This document shows positions 53,351-60,885 of a stretch of DNA of 64,000 nt, in pieces. A program made the translations under genes and the position numbers. The DNA is from Streptomyces lanatus. GTDB lineage: Bacteria > Actinomycetota > Actinomycetes > Streptomycetales > Streptomycetaceae. Within the stretch, counting starts at the first letter, position 1. Every line of letters begins with the position of its first letter. The stretch spans positions 248,001 through 312,000 of the forward strand of contig NZ_BNBM01000011.1 in the NCBI RefSeq assembly GCF_014655715.1. The letters are read 5' to 3'. Under the pieces are notes generated by a model that saw only the letters and a list, made by a program, of their open reading frames with translations, did not search any database and was not told where the DNA came from.

Positions 53351-53388
53351 TGACGCTGAAATGACGCTCGTGACGCTCATATGACGCT
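53351..53388 (+). repeat. Four TGACGCT direct repeats
   Basis: TGACGCT at 53351, 53362, 53371 and 53382, that is with 11-, 9- and 11-bp periods, roughly one helical turn. The array abuts repeat copy A. The arrangement resembles direct-repeat sites of response regulators, but no gene start lies close on either strand. Confidence 0.5.
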
Positions 53389-53560
53389 CGTTCTGATGGG
53401 GTGTCAGGCGTGTTGGAGTGCTGGTCGGGCGACCTGTGGCGGCGGGGAAAATGGGTGGCTCTTCTGCTAAAGGGGCCCCTGCGTCCCGACGGAACGCGGG
53501 ATCCCGGGACAGCCATATCGACGCGGCGTGCGGCACGTTGGTTCGGGTGGTGAGCGTCAG
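53387..53560 (+). repeat. Dispersed non-coding repeat, copy A
   Basis: About 174 bp that aligns imperfectly, in the same orientation, with copy B at 57951-58130. Shared blocks are CTCGTTCTGATGG at the left end, TGTCAGGCGTG, GGGGAAA-x-GGTGGCTC, and (A/G)TCGACGCGG-x-(G/A)TGCGGCA near the right, ending in GAGCGTCAG. The differences are spread evenly, as expected for old copies. The function is unknown; it may be part of an IS-derived or other mobile sequence. Confidence 0.55.
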
Positions 53561-53624
53561 AGATTCGAGAGTCCCCGATAGCCCTCCTTGTGAGCCGGCG
53601 TACGTTCCATCCTGAGGGCATGGC

Positions 53625-53902
53625 TCACATGGCGTATTCGACGATCTCGAAAGAGGCGCCGGAGGGCGGAACGCCGAGCCACTCCTTCACCGGGGTGCCG
53701 GTGTTGGTCGCGCGCACGGCGATCCGGTCCCGGTCGAACAGCAGCTCCTTGACCTCCCGGTCGAGGTCTGGAACGGCGTCGATTTCGTGCTTCAGGACCG
53801 GGATGACGTCGTCGGCGATGAACTCGTCCATGCCGGCGAGCTCGTGGCGTTGAGCGCCGCCACGTAGCGCAGGTACCACTCCTTGAGGGCCGGGTCGGTC
53901 AT
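53625..53902 (-). pseudogene. Frameshifted SnoaL/NTF2-like protein
   Basis: Starts with AAGGAG and ATG at 53902, giving MTDPALKEWYLRYVAALNA. Near 53850 the frame must shift by one base to continue as HELAGMDEFIADDVIPVLKH and on to GTPVKEWLGVPPSGASFEIVEYAM at 53627. The joined sequence is a short SnoaL/NTF2-fold protein (ester-cyclase or ketosteroid-isomerase-like) that has lost one base, or carries one sequencing error. The good ribosome-binding site suggests recent decay. C-terminally it may also be shortened, since such proteins usually reach ~130 residues. Confidence 0.65.
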
Positions 53903-54150
53903 CAGGTTCTCCTTTTGGGTCGTCGGTCCCGCGAGGGGGCCGTCGGGAAGCCGCGGGGACTGGTGCCCCGCTCGACTCACCGCTGACGTTAGGAACGGCG
54001 ATGGTGGCCGCCCAGAGTCCTCTTGAGCCCGGGGGGTGACAGGGCACCCCCTGAGGAACGTCCTGCTTGGTGGCGGAAGCTTCGGAACCGGGCGCGTCAG
54101 CGAGTCCGGCCGTGCAGGTGACGTTCACCATCGCCTCATGAGGGTGACCG

Positions 54151-54597
54151 TCACCGGCACAAGGCCGAGAGCAGTGCGGCGCCCGCGATCGCCGCGATAC
54201 CGCCGATGAGCAGTGGCGTGCTGTCCGTGGCGAGGTCGACGACAATGCCGCCGACGACCGCGCCGAGGGTGCTGCCGAGGTTGGAGGCGGTCACAAGGAC
54301 CCCGCCGATCTGCTCCAGCTGTGTCGGCCGGGTCCGGGATCCCCAGCTCATCAACGTGGTCGGCACACCGCCGAACCCGAAACCCATACCGCTGCCGCGG
54401 TGAACAGGCCGCCCATCGAACTGCTGGCAACGAACATGAGGAGCATCCCGACGCCGACTACTCCCGGGAACAGGAGCACGCCCACTCGGGGGCGCACGGT
54501 CGGCCAGGGGGCCGCTGAGAGCTGTGCCGAGGAAGAGAGCGATGCCGAAGACGAGCAGCAGCACGGCGAAGCCACCACTGTCGATCCCGGACAGGCT
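54151..54597 (-). pseudogene. 5'-truncated, frameshifted MFS transporter remnant
   Basis: From about 54597 the sequence reads SGIDSGGFAVLLLVFGIALF and LGTALSGPLADR. It then continues in another frame (RVGVLLFPGVVGVGMLLMFV, SSMGGLFTAAAVW) and returns to the first (GVPTTLMSWGSRTRP, LVTASNLGSTLGAVVGGIVV) to the stop at 54151. These are the last five or six membrane segments of an MFS exporter, with two compensating frameshifts and no N-terminal half. It abuts the truncated XRE gene head to head. Confidence 0.7.
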
Positions 54598-54599
54598 CT

Positions 54600-55226
54600 C
54601 GGCGGCCGGTCGAGGAAGTGGCCATGCTCGCCGGCGTCAGTGCGGACTACTACCTGCAACTGGAACGGGGCCGCGACCGTAACCCGTCACCCCAGGTGCT
54701 CGAGTCGATCGCTCGCGTCCTGCACCTCGACGACGAGGCCCTTGCCCATATGCTCACGCTCGTCACGGACGTTCCCCGCCGGCGCAGGCGCCGACCGCGT
54801 CAGCGGACTCCGCCGCCGGGCGCGCTGAAGCTGTTGGCTTCCCTCGTCCAGCCCGCGTACATCGAGAACCGGTACTTCGACGTACTGGCGTCCAACGCCC
54901 TGGCCCGAGCCGTCGACCCCCGTCTGACCGTCGGTGGCAACCAGCTCCGGGAACTCACCGGAGAGCTCACACCGGCCAGCCCCCGGTTCCGTCAGCTCTG
55001 GGCCAAGCATGAAGTGCGGGGGCAGACCGGGGGCGTCGTACGTTTCGACCACCCACAGGGCGGGGACCTCGCGCTCAACCGGGAGCGCATGAGCATCGCC
55101 GGTGCCGAGGGCATGATGCTTGTCGTGTTCCACCCGGAACCCGGATCCAGCGACGCGGACAAGTTGAAGCTACTGGCCTCTGCAGCCATGCCCTCCCCGA
55201 CCACCTCGCACAAGGAACTCGCATGA
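54600..55226 (+). pseudogene. Truncated and internally deleted XRE/MmyB-type regulator
   Basis: The frame opens at VEEVAMLAGVSADYYLQLER, lacking the first ~45 residues of the HTH domain. It continues GRDRNPSPQVLESIARVLHL and into the MmyB domain (YIENRYFDVLASNALARAV), then jumps straight to LRELTGELTPASPRFRQLW. Compared with the intact paralogue at 13560-14414, the segment with the DPAARDLYPDW region (~55 residues) is missing. The tail ends MLVVFHPEPGSSDADKLKLL. Its stop overlaps the ATG of the following broken oxidoreductase (ATGA), showing that an operon once existed. An ATG at 54618 could still start translation, but a functional DNA-binding domain is unlikely. Confidence 0.7.
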
Positions 55227-55542
55227 CCACGATCGGAATCATCGGAGCAGGCCACGCATCCGGGCCACGATCCTGCTGCACAGGAGCCGGCCCGCCGGGG
55301 CCCCGGACCGCCTGGCGCTGCCGGTCTCGAGCGACTTCCCCGAGGCGGTCGAGCTGGTGACCCGGCTCAACGACCAGTTCGGGTACGACATCGTCGACAG
55401 CGGCCCGTTGAGCGAGTCCTGGCGGTTCGGCCCCGGTACCCCCGCGTGGCGCCGTGCCGATGGTACGAGGGAGGGGGGACAGGGCCGCGAGGAACTCGTC
55501 CGCAACCTGAAGGCAGCGACCCGGCCGCGACCGGAACAGTAA
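55223..55542 (+). pseudogene. Internally deleted F420/NADPH-type oxidoreductase
   Basis: It begins as an intact gene with MTTIGIIGAGHASG (Rossmann glycine motif), but after ~12 residues most of the protein is gone. In another frame the C-terminal part follows: RATILLHRSRPAGAPDRLAL, VELVTRLNDQFGYDIVDSGP, LSESWRFGPGTPAW, ending at the TAA at 55540. The intact relative at 51412-52038 has 208 residues, so roughly half the sequence is deleted. Confidence 0.65.
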
Positions 55543-55916
55543 ATGTTCTTGGCCGGCTTCGCGGAGACCCTGGCGGCCGGCGTCGACCCGCCGTGGGGTG
55601 ACAAGAACCCAGGCGGAGTGTCCCTGTTCGGGTAGGGGCGAAGGCGGTACGGGCACCCTCTCGCGGATCATGGGAGTGTCGAAGTCGCATGAACACTCGC
55701 CAAGTCCGTGCCTGCTCCCGCACATCCCTCGTGCCCGTGGCGCCGCTGCTCGAGGTGCGGGTGCTGGGCATCGAGGAGACCCACCGGGGACACACGAAGT
55801 GGGAACAGGACCACCACCGAGCTGACTTGGCGCGAGTACATCACCCACGTGGCCATCGACATGTCGGCCACCCGAAAGCCAGGCCGCACCCGACTAGCTG
55901 GAACGCCCTGTGTGCG
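55543..55916. other. Gene-free stretch
   Basis: 374 bp between the broken oxidoreductase and the TetR gene. Open frames on both strands lack recognisable domains, a ribosome-binding site or stable codon bias. I see no repeat or RNA gene in it. Confidence 0.5.
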
Positions 55917-56513
55917 TCAGTCGCGCGTCCGATTTGGCAGCCAGCATTCCAGTGCCGTGTCGGCGATGTCCTGGAGTTCGTCGCGGCCGAGACCGCTGGC
56001 GGCCTGGACGGCGATGCCGAACGCCACCGTCATGATGTATCGGGCGAGCCGTCGGGGGTCGGCGTCGCGCGGCAGATCGCCCTCGTCGACGGCCCGCTGG
56101 AAACGCTCCTCAACGCGTAGAGCCGAACTGTTCCGCCACTCGACCAGCATGTCGTGCGCCGGCCGCCCCACTTCGCTCGACGCCAGCGCGCCCTGCACGC
56201 CCAGGCATCCCTCGGGGCCGCCGGGGCGCGTCGTGGTCCGAACCGCCCCGCGGAGAATCGCCTCGGCCACAGCTCGCGCGGTCGGCTCCTCCAGGGCGCG
56301 CATCCCGTAGTCGGCCGGGCCCTCGGTGTAGCGCTCCAGAGCTCTGCGGAACAGTTCCTTCTTGTCGCCAAAGGCTGCGTACAGGCTTGGCTTCGTGATG
56401 CCCATGGCCTTGGCCAGACAGGTGAGGCTGACCCCCTCGTATCCCCGTTCCCAGAACACCTGCATGGCGCGCTCGAGCGCCTCGTCGATATCGAATTCCC
56501 GAGGCCGACCCAT
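55917..56513 (-). CDS. TetR-family transcriptional regulator
   Basis: 198 residues from the ATG at 56513 with ACGGAG upstream; an in-frame ATG at 56537 is possible. The N-terminal HTH is clear: MGRPREFDIDEALERAMQVF, then GYEGVSLTCLAKAMGITKPSLYAAFGDKKELFRRALERY. The C-terminal domain contains GPEGCLGVQGALAS and a TetR_C pattern ending LQDIADTALECWLPN. Divergent from the SDR gene at 56939; two strong palindromes lie between them, one 56 bp and one about 290 bp upstream of this start. It is the likely repressor of itself and the SDR gene. One of few intact genes in this decayed region. Confidence 0.9.
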   Translation of the reverse strand: MGRPREFDIDEALERAMQVFWERGYEGVSLTCLAKAMGITKPSLYAAFGDKKELFRRALERYTEGPADYGMRALEEPTARAVAEAILRGAVRTTTRPGGPEGCLGVQGALASSEVGRPAHDMLVEWRNSSALRVEERFQRAVDEGDLPRDADPRRLARYIMTVAFGIAVQAASGLGRDELQDIADTALECWLPNRTRD

Positions 56514-56568
56514 GACGACGCTCCGTGAACCAGCCATCTCTGCAGCGTACTCCACCCCCTGAGCAGCG

Positions 56569-56592
56569 ATCGGTACCGAATTCCGTACCGAT
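56569..56592. promoter_or_regulatory. 24-bp near-perfect palindrome upstream of the tetR-type gene
   Basis: ATCGGTAC-CGAATTCC-GTACCGAT: perfect 8-bp arms around a GAATTC centre, with only one mismatched pair in 24 bp. It lies 56 bp upstream of the TetR ATG. Size and symmetry match TetR operators, so autoregulation is likely. Confidence 0.6.
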
Positions 56593-56804
56593 TGGAATGG
56601 AATCTTGTGCCCTCGGCTCCTCCTCCCGGCGGCAGTCGTCACGGAGGTTCGTGGAAGGCGTCATCGCAGGTCGATCGCCGTCCGAGTGCACGTACTCCGC
56701 GGTTCGGGGTGACGCGGAGGTCGGCCGGTCGGTCACGCGGGAGCACCTGCTGTCGGTGGTTTCCCGGGGCTGCGTGCGGCACGGCCCGCGTCGCTCAGGT
56801 GACA

Positions 56805-56830
56805 ACTTCTATTCCACTCGGAATAGAAGT
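56805..56830. promoter_or_regulatory. 26-bp inverted repeat upstream of the SDR gene
   Basis: Perfect 11-bp arms ACTTCTATTCC and GGAATAGAAGT with a 4-bp spacer, 109 bp before the SDR start. It is much richer in A/T than its surroundings. Its sequence differs from the palindrome at 56569-56592, so two proteins or two promoter elements may be involved. GGAATGGAAT near 56594 repeats half of it. Confidence 0.55.
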
Positions 56831-56938
56831 CTCAGAGTCGAGGTTCCCCCTTCGAGGCAGCTGCCCCGACGAGAGCGCGGGAGCCTCCCACGTCATCAGT
56901 ACCTATCACCGCCCGATCCAGGGCGAAGGAAAGGCATC

Positions 56939-57739
56939 ATGTCTGACACCGACCTGCGCGACATCGAAGCGCTCGACGCCCGTAAGTCCGACGGCATCGC
57001 TGTTGTCACCGGCGCCAGCCGCGGCATCGGGGCGGCGATCGCCAGCCGTCTCGGCGCCGACGGGTACACAGTCGCAGTCCACTACCGCCAGGACGAGGCT
57101 GCCGCGGCCGACGTCGTCGGGAAGATCATCGCGGCCGGTGGCACGGCGTTCTCCTTCGCCGCCGACCTGGCCGAACCCGACACCGGCACCGCCTTCTGGG
57201 CTGCCTACGACGCGGCAGCGGGCGCGCTGCGCGACGTGCCCGTGCGGGTGCTGGTGAACAACGCCGGGATCGTCGTGAACGGTGTCATCGAGGAGACCTC
57301 CGCCGAGGACTTCATCCGCCTGCAGCAGATCAACACCACCGCGCCGTTCCTGATCATCAAGGCCGCCCTGCCGCGCCTGGCCGACGGCGGACGCGTGGTG
57401 AACGTCTCCACGGGCGCCACCCGCATCCCCATACCCGGCATCATCGGATACACCATGTCCAAGGGAGCCCTCGAAGCTCTCACCCTCCCGCTCGCCCAGC
57501 ACCTCGGCCCACGCGGCATCACCGTCAACGCCATCCGCCCCGGCACCACCGACACCGACATGAACGCCGACTGGTTGCGCGGTAACTCCGAGGCTGTCGC
57601 CAACATCGTCGGGCTGCGCGCGCTCCGCCGCATGGGAGGACCCGCCGACGTCGGCGACGTCGTCGCCCTTCTCGCCTCCCACGACGCCCGGTGGATCACG
57701 GGCCAAATCATCGACGCCACTGGCGGCGAGCGCCTGTAG
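56939..57739 (+). CDS. Short-chain dehydrogenase/reductase (SDR)
   Basis: 266 residues from the ATG at 56939 (GAAGGAAAG upstream). Classical SDR motifs: VVTGASRGIGAAIASRLGAD for NAD(P)H, VNNAGIVVNG, catalytic Ser in VVNVSTGATR, Tyr and Lys in YTMSKGALEAL, and the PG loop NAIRPGTTDTDMN. VAVHYRQDEAA after strand 2 suggests NADPH use. The C-terminus WITGQIIDATGG is typical of FabG-like SDRs. Probably controlled by the divergent TetR-type regulator. Substrate unknown. Confidence 0.92.
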   Translation: MSDTDLRDIEALDARKSDGIAVVTGASRGIGAAIASRLGADGYTVAVHYRQDEAAAADVVGKIIAAGGTAFSFAADLAEPDTGTAFWAAYDAAAGALRDVPVRVLVNNAGIVVNGVIEETSAEDFIRLQQINTTAPFLIIKAALPRLADGGRVVNVSTGATRIPIPGIIGYTMSKGALEALTLPLAQHLGPRGITVNAIRPGTTDTDMNADWLRGNSEAVANIVGLRALRRMGGPADVGDVVALLASHDARWITGQIIDATGGERL

Positions 57740-57868
57740 GCGGTACCCCTCCGGGGACACGGGCGAGATCCGAGTCGCGACACAGCCGACACCCGACGAG
57801 AACCCGGCCGCCGGTCGGGCTCTCGGAGGTGCGGTGACTCCGGGTGGGGCGAGGGTCGGTTGCGGGCG

Positions 57869-57945
57869 TCACATTCCGGGTTGTCGTATGGCCTGGGCGT
57901 CGATCAGGTAGTTCATCTCGTAGAAGCGTCCGTCACGGACCTTGT
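57869..57945 (-). pseudogene. C-terminal remnant of an unidentified protein, cut at repeat copy B
   Basis: On the minus strand the last codons read KVRDGRFYEMNYLIDAQAIR and end PGM-stop at 57869. The style (RDGRxxEMNYLID) is that of the last strand of an NTF2/SnoaL-like domain, as in ECF-sigma or cyclase proteins. The coding pattern stops abruptly where repeat copy B begins, so the rest of the gene was lost there. The assignment is weak because only ~24 residues remain. Confidence 0.3.
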
Positions 57946-57950
57946 GCGGG

Positions 57951-58130
57951 CTCGTTCTGATGGAATGTCAGGCGTGGTGGGATGCGGGCGTGTTGGGATG
58001 CTTGCCAGGCCGTCCGTAGTGGCCGGGGAAACAGGTGGCTCGTCCGCGGAACGGGGCCCTGCCTTGGCCGGTGGGCCCAGGCCAGCGGGATCGACGCGGC
58101 ATGCGGCATGCCGGTCAGGGCGAGCGTCAG
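57951..58130 (+). repeat. Dispersed non-coding repeat, copy B
   Basis: About 180 bp matching copy A (53387-53560) in the same orientation, starting CTCGTTCTGATGG and ending GAGCGTCAG. Its left end coincides with the break in the gene remnant at 57869-57945, and its right end lies 50 bp before the IS5-type element, so it may be linked to past insertion events. Confidence 0.55.
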
Positions 58131-58179
58131 CGGCCCGGCGTTCGCGGGGCTGCGAAGGATTGGCGCGGCGGACCGATCC

Positions 58180-58208
58180 AGGCCGTGTATCGAAAGTGGA
58201 TCTTGGAC
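58180..58208 (+). repeat. IS left terminal repeat
   Basis: 29 bp beginning AGGCCGTGTATCGAAAGTGG and ending in TTGGAC. It matches the reverse complement of 60857-60885 at 26 of 29 positions. It lies 19 bp before the transposase ATG. Confidence 0.65.
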
Positions 58209-58226
58209 TGTGAATGATCACAGTTC

Positions 58227-59102
58227 ATGGGTCGGGGTGATCTCACGGACGAGCAGTGGGCGGTGTTGGAGCCGTTGCTACCGAAGGGTATGAGGGCGGG
58301 GCGGCCGCCCGTCCGGTCCCGGCGGCAGTTGATCGACGGCATACGCTTCCGAGTTCGGACCAGGGTTCCGTGGCGGGACGTCCCCGTCGAGTACGGACCG
58401 TGGGGCCGGGTCTACGACCTCTTCCGCAGGTGGCAGCGGAACGGAACCTGGCAGCAGATCCTTACCCGGCTCCAGTCCCTGGCCGACGCGAAGGGTGCGA
58501 TCACGTGGGACCTGACCGTCGACTCCACGGTCTGCCGCGCCCACCAGCACGCGGCCGGAGCCCGAAGGCAGGGTGGCCTGCAGAAGGAACCACCGGGCGG
58601 TGTCTTCGCCGAGCCCGGAGACCACGGACTGGGACGCTCACGCGGCGGGTTCACCACCAAGCTGCACCTCGCCGTCGAACAGGGCCAAAAGCCCATGTCG
58701 ATCGTGATCACGGCCGGGCAACGCGGGGACTCGCCGCAGTTCGAACCCGTACTGGAGAAAGTCCGCGCGCCCCGCATAGGGCCGGGCCGGCCACGTGTCC
58801 GTCCCCGTCGGGTCCGCGCCGACAAGGCGTACGCCTCCCGCAGAAACCGCGCTTACCTGCGGCGCCGCGGAATCCGCTGCACCATCCCCGACAAGGCCGA
58901 CCAGGCACGCAACCGCCAGAAGCTCGGCTCCCGCGGCGGCCGACCACCACGTTTCGACCCGGCCGACTACCGCAAGCGCCACGCGGTCGAGTGCGGGATC
59001 AACCGCCTCAAGAGGCACCGCGCCGTCGCCACGCGCTACGACAAGCTGGCGGTCCGCTACGAGGCGACCGTCCTGATCGCTGCTATCAACGAGTGGCTGT
59101 GA
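58227..59102 (+). CDS. IS5-family DDE transposase
   Basis: 291 residues in one uninterrupted frame. The N-terminal DUF4096-like domain (LTDEQWAVLEPLLPKG, SRRQLIDGIRFRVRTRVPWRDVP) is followed by the DDE catalytic core: first Asp in LTVDSTVCRAHQH, second in RRVRADKAYASR, and Glu in HAVECGINRLKRHR with the YREK-like arrangement. It cuts and pastes or copies the element. Many Streptomyces IS5 transposases need a -1 frameshift between two frames; this one is a single frame and could be active. The intact open frame suggests recent arrival compared with the decayed genes around it. Confidence 0.93.
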   Translation: MGRGDLTDEQWAVLEPLLPKGMRAGRPPVRSRRQLIDGIRFRVRTRVPWRDVPVEYGPWGRVYDLFRRWQRNGTWQQILTRLQSLADAKGAITWDLTVDSTVCRAHQHAAGARRQGGLQKEPPGGVFAEPGDHGLGRSRGGFTTKLHLAVEQGQKPMSIVITAGQRGDSPQFEPVLEKVRAPRIGPGRPRVRPRRVRADKAYASRRNRAYLRRRGIRCTIPDKADQARNRQKLGSRGGRPPRFDPADYRKRHAVECGINRLKRHRAVATRYDKLAVRYEATVLIAAINEWL

Positions 59103-59236
59103 TCGGCACCCGTCGCGCGACGGCCTCGAAGCAGGGCTGCGTGACCTGAAGGCGGCCGCGGAAGCCGGTACTCAGGACCGCCGGAACCGACAGACCGGCG
59201 ACACCCCGCCGAACGGGCTGCTCATCCGGGGGGTTG

Positions 59237-59242
59237 TAGCGT
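59237..59242 (+). promoter_or_regulatory. -10 element of a leaderless promoter (TAGCGT)
   Basis: TAGCGT lies 6 bp before the ATG of the LanC-like gene at 59249; no Shine-Dalgarno sequence is present. Spacing and sequence fit a leaderless transcript. Confidence 0.45.
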
Positions 59243-59248
59243 GACCGG

Positions 59249-60580
59249 ATGAGGAGCGACGTATATCGGGACGTGGGCGAGGCCGCCTGGTCGTGGGTGC
59301 TGGACCACGTGCGCGAGGCCGAGGGCCCATGGCTCGTGCAGGCGGTGGTGGAGGGCGGTCCGGAAACCGTGTCGCCGCCACAGGACCGCGATTCGCTGTA
59401 CGCGGGGATCGCCGGCTTGGCCCCGGTGCTGGCCGAGATCGCGCAGTACCGGGAGCTGAGCGCGCGGGAAGCGGCACTGGCGACCGGCATCGTGACCAGG
59501 CTGTCGGCACAGGCCGGGCAGCGAACGGAACCCTCGCTGTACGACGGCCTCGCAGGCGACGCAACGGCGCTCAGACTGCTCGCCCCGGGCGAGGAAGCGG
59601 TGGCAATGCGGCGGCTGGCCGCCCTGACGACCGGCGACGGATGGAAGACCACCCTCGATTTCGAACCGGGCTCCGACGCGCCCCTCACCGACGTCATCAT
59701 GGGGACCGCGGGCGTCGTGATGACGGCGGTCTGGGCGAAGAGCGAGTTCGCAGAGGCGATCGCGACCACGGGAGGCGAGGCGCTGCTGCGGGCGGCGGAC
59801 CGTACGGAAGCGGGCCTCGACTGGGGCATGACGCCGGGGAGACCGTCGAGGGCACCGAACTACTCGCACGGAACCGCCGGCATCGCGGCCGCACTGGCGG
59901 TCGCGGGCACCGCCCTGGACCGTCAGGACTTCATCGAGGCCGCGGTGGAAGGCGCCCGGCACGTCCTCTCGGTGGGGTCCTTGGAGGACGCCGGTTTCGT
60001 CGTCCCGCACACGATCCCGCCGTCGAAACGGGAGGTGGAACCAGTGACGTACACGTGGTGCCACGGCCCGGCGGGCACCTCGCACCTGTTCACCGCACTG
60101 GCGCACGCAGGGGTCGTCGAGGTGGCGGGCCATGACGTCGACGAACTACGGCACCGCTGTATGACCTCGATCCTCACCTCGGGCCTGCCGCAACGCCTCC
60201 GTCCCGGCTTCTGGGACAACGACGGCCGCTGCTGCGGAACGGCAGGCGTCGGAGACGTCCTGCTAGACGCCGCCCAGGACTGCCGGGCGCCGCAGCGGAG
60301 GCAGACCCTGCTGCGGGCCGCGCACCGGATGGGCGATGCGCTGGTCGACCGGGTCATCAGGGATGATTCGGGCGCCCGTTGGCGCTTTCTGGAACACCGC
60401 GAGGACCCGCCGCTGCTGCCGCCCCAGACGACGTGGATGCAGGGCGCGGCAGGCATCGCGGCCTACCTCCTGCGCCTCGCCCGGTACGGCGAGAGCGGCC
60501 CCGACGCCCCGGTCGTGGACCGCCCGGACCAGTGGTGGGCCGTGCCGGCGCACCTGCGGAGTACTCGCACGGACTCATGA
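59249..60580 (+). CDS. LanC-like protein, stand-alone
   Basis: 443 residues, close to the ~400 of LanC cyclases. The repeated GxxG helical-toroid pattern is visible: SLYDGLAGDATAL, VIMGTAGVVM, NYSHGTAGIAAAL (His207), TYTWCHGPAGTSHL (Cys271), RCCGTAGVGDVLL (Cys328, Cys329), and TWMQGAAGIAAYL. In true lantibiotic cyclases zinc is held by Cys, Cys and His (CHG); here the third ligand position is Cys (CCG). There is no LanB, LanM dehydratase or precursor peptide gene nearby, so it is not a recognisable lantibiotic operon. Its role is unknown; LanC-like proteins can also bind glutathione or add thiols to dehydroamino acids. It lies between the IS and an extra IS end. Confidence 0.82.
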   Translation: MRSDVYRDVGEAAWSWVLDHVREAEGPWLVQAVVEGGPETVSPPQDRDSLYAGIAGLAPVLAEIAQYRELSAREAALATGIVTRLSAQAGQRTEPSLYDGLAGDATALRLLAPGEEAVAMRRLAALTTGDGWKTTLDFEPGSDAPLTDVIMGTAGVVMTAVWAKSEFAEAIATTGGEALLRAADRTEAGLDWGMTPGRPSRAPNYSHGTAGIAAALAVAGTALDRQDFIEAAVEGARHVLSVGSLEDAGFVVPHTIPPSKREVEPVTYTWCHGPAGTSHLFTALAHAGVVEVAGHDVDELRHRCMTSILTSGLPQRLRPGFWDNDGRCCGTAGVGDVLLDAAQDCRAPQRRQTLLRAAHRMGDALVDRVIRDDSGARWRFLEHREDPPLLPPQTTWMQGAAGIAAYLLRLARYGESGPDAPVVDRPDQWWAVPAHLRSTRTDS

Positions 60581-60597
60581 GCGAGTGGTGGCCTCAT

Positions 60598-60843
60598 TCG
60601 CAGCACCTCAACGGGACCGAAGGCGCCGGCAGCCTGGTCCGGGTACTCGCGGGAGGGGGGAACCGCATGGACCGGCGTGGAGGGGAACGCACGTTCAGCC
60701 TGCCGCTGGAGACGCCTGACCTTCATGTCATTGACGGGCTTGCACGGGTAGCCCTCCAGCATCCCTCCGTAGGTCCAAGACATTCGCAGCTCGGTGAGTT
60801 CGATCGAACATCCAGACGAGAGGGCTATGTGGCTCAGTGACAT
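60598..60843 (-). pseudogene. 3'-truncated fragment of a conserved hypothetical gene
   Basis: On the minus strand from the ATG at 60843 the frame reads MSLSHIALSSGCSIELTELR, MLEGYPCKPVNDMKVRRLQR, PSREYPDQAAGAFGPVEVL. I recall this as a conserved Streptomyces hypothetical protein that should continue past GPVEVLP. After ~60600 the frame only reads antisense into the 3' end of the LanC-like gene, so the C-terminus is lost. The start lies 14 bp from the extra IS end. Confidence 0.45.
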
Positions 60844-60856
60844 GCCGACACCCTAT

Positions 60857-60885
60857 GTGCAAGATTCACTTCCGATACACGGCCT
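60857..60885 (-). repeat. Extra inverted copy of the IS terminal repeat
   Basis: The reverse complement begins AGGCCGTGTATCGGAAGTGA and ends in TTGCAC, matching the IS left end at 58180-58208 in 26 of 29 positions but in opposite orientation. It has no transposase of its own. It is either a solo end left by another copy or the far end of a larger, 2.7-kb unit that includes the LanC-like gene. The stop codon of the small gene at 60884 lies inside its edge. Confidence 0.6.

Larger units (their letters stand above)
52889..53624. other. Gene-free stretch with short repeats
   Basis: 736 bp with no convincing gene on either strand. It holds four TGACGCT copies (53351-53388) and repeat copy A (53387-53560), both listed separately. 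It marks the left edge of a region of broken genes and mobile sequence that runs to about 62.5 kb. Confidence 0.6.
58180..59126 (+). mobile_element. IS5-type insertion sequence (~0.95 kb)
   Basis: Left end at 58180: AGGCCGTGTATCG followed by a 16-bp conserved tail to 58208. A matching but short inverted end, ACGGCCT, is at 59120-59126, giving an element size usual for this family. A much better inverted match to the left end (26 of 29 bases) lies far to the right, at 60857-60885, so the true right boundary is uncertain. I see no clear target-site duplication. Confidence 0.6.

Noticed and set aside
53351..53388. TGACGCT repeats as a CRISPR array
   Set aside because: Units are only 7 bp with 2-4 bp between them, and no cas genes are present.
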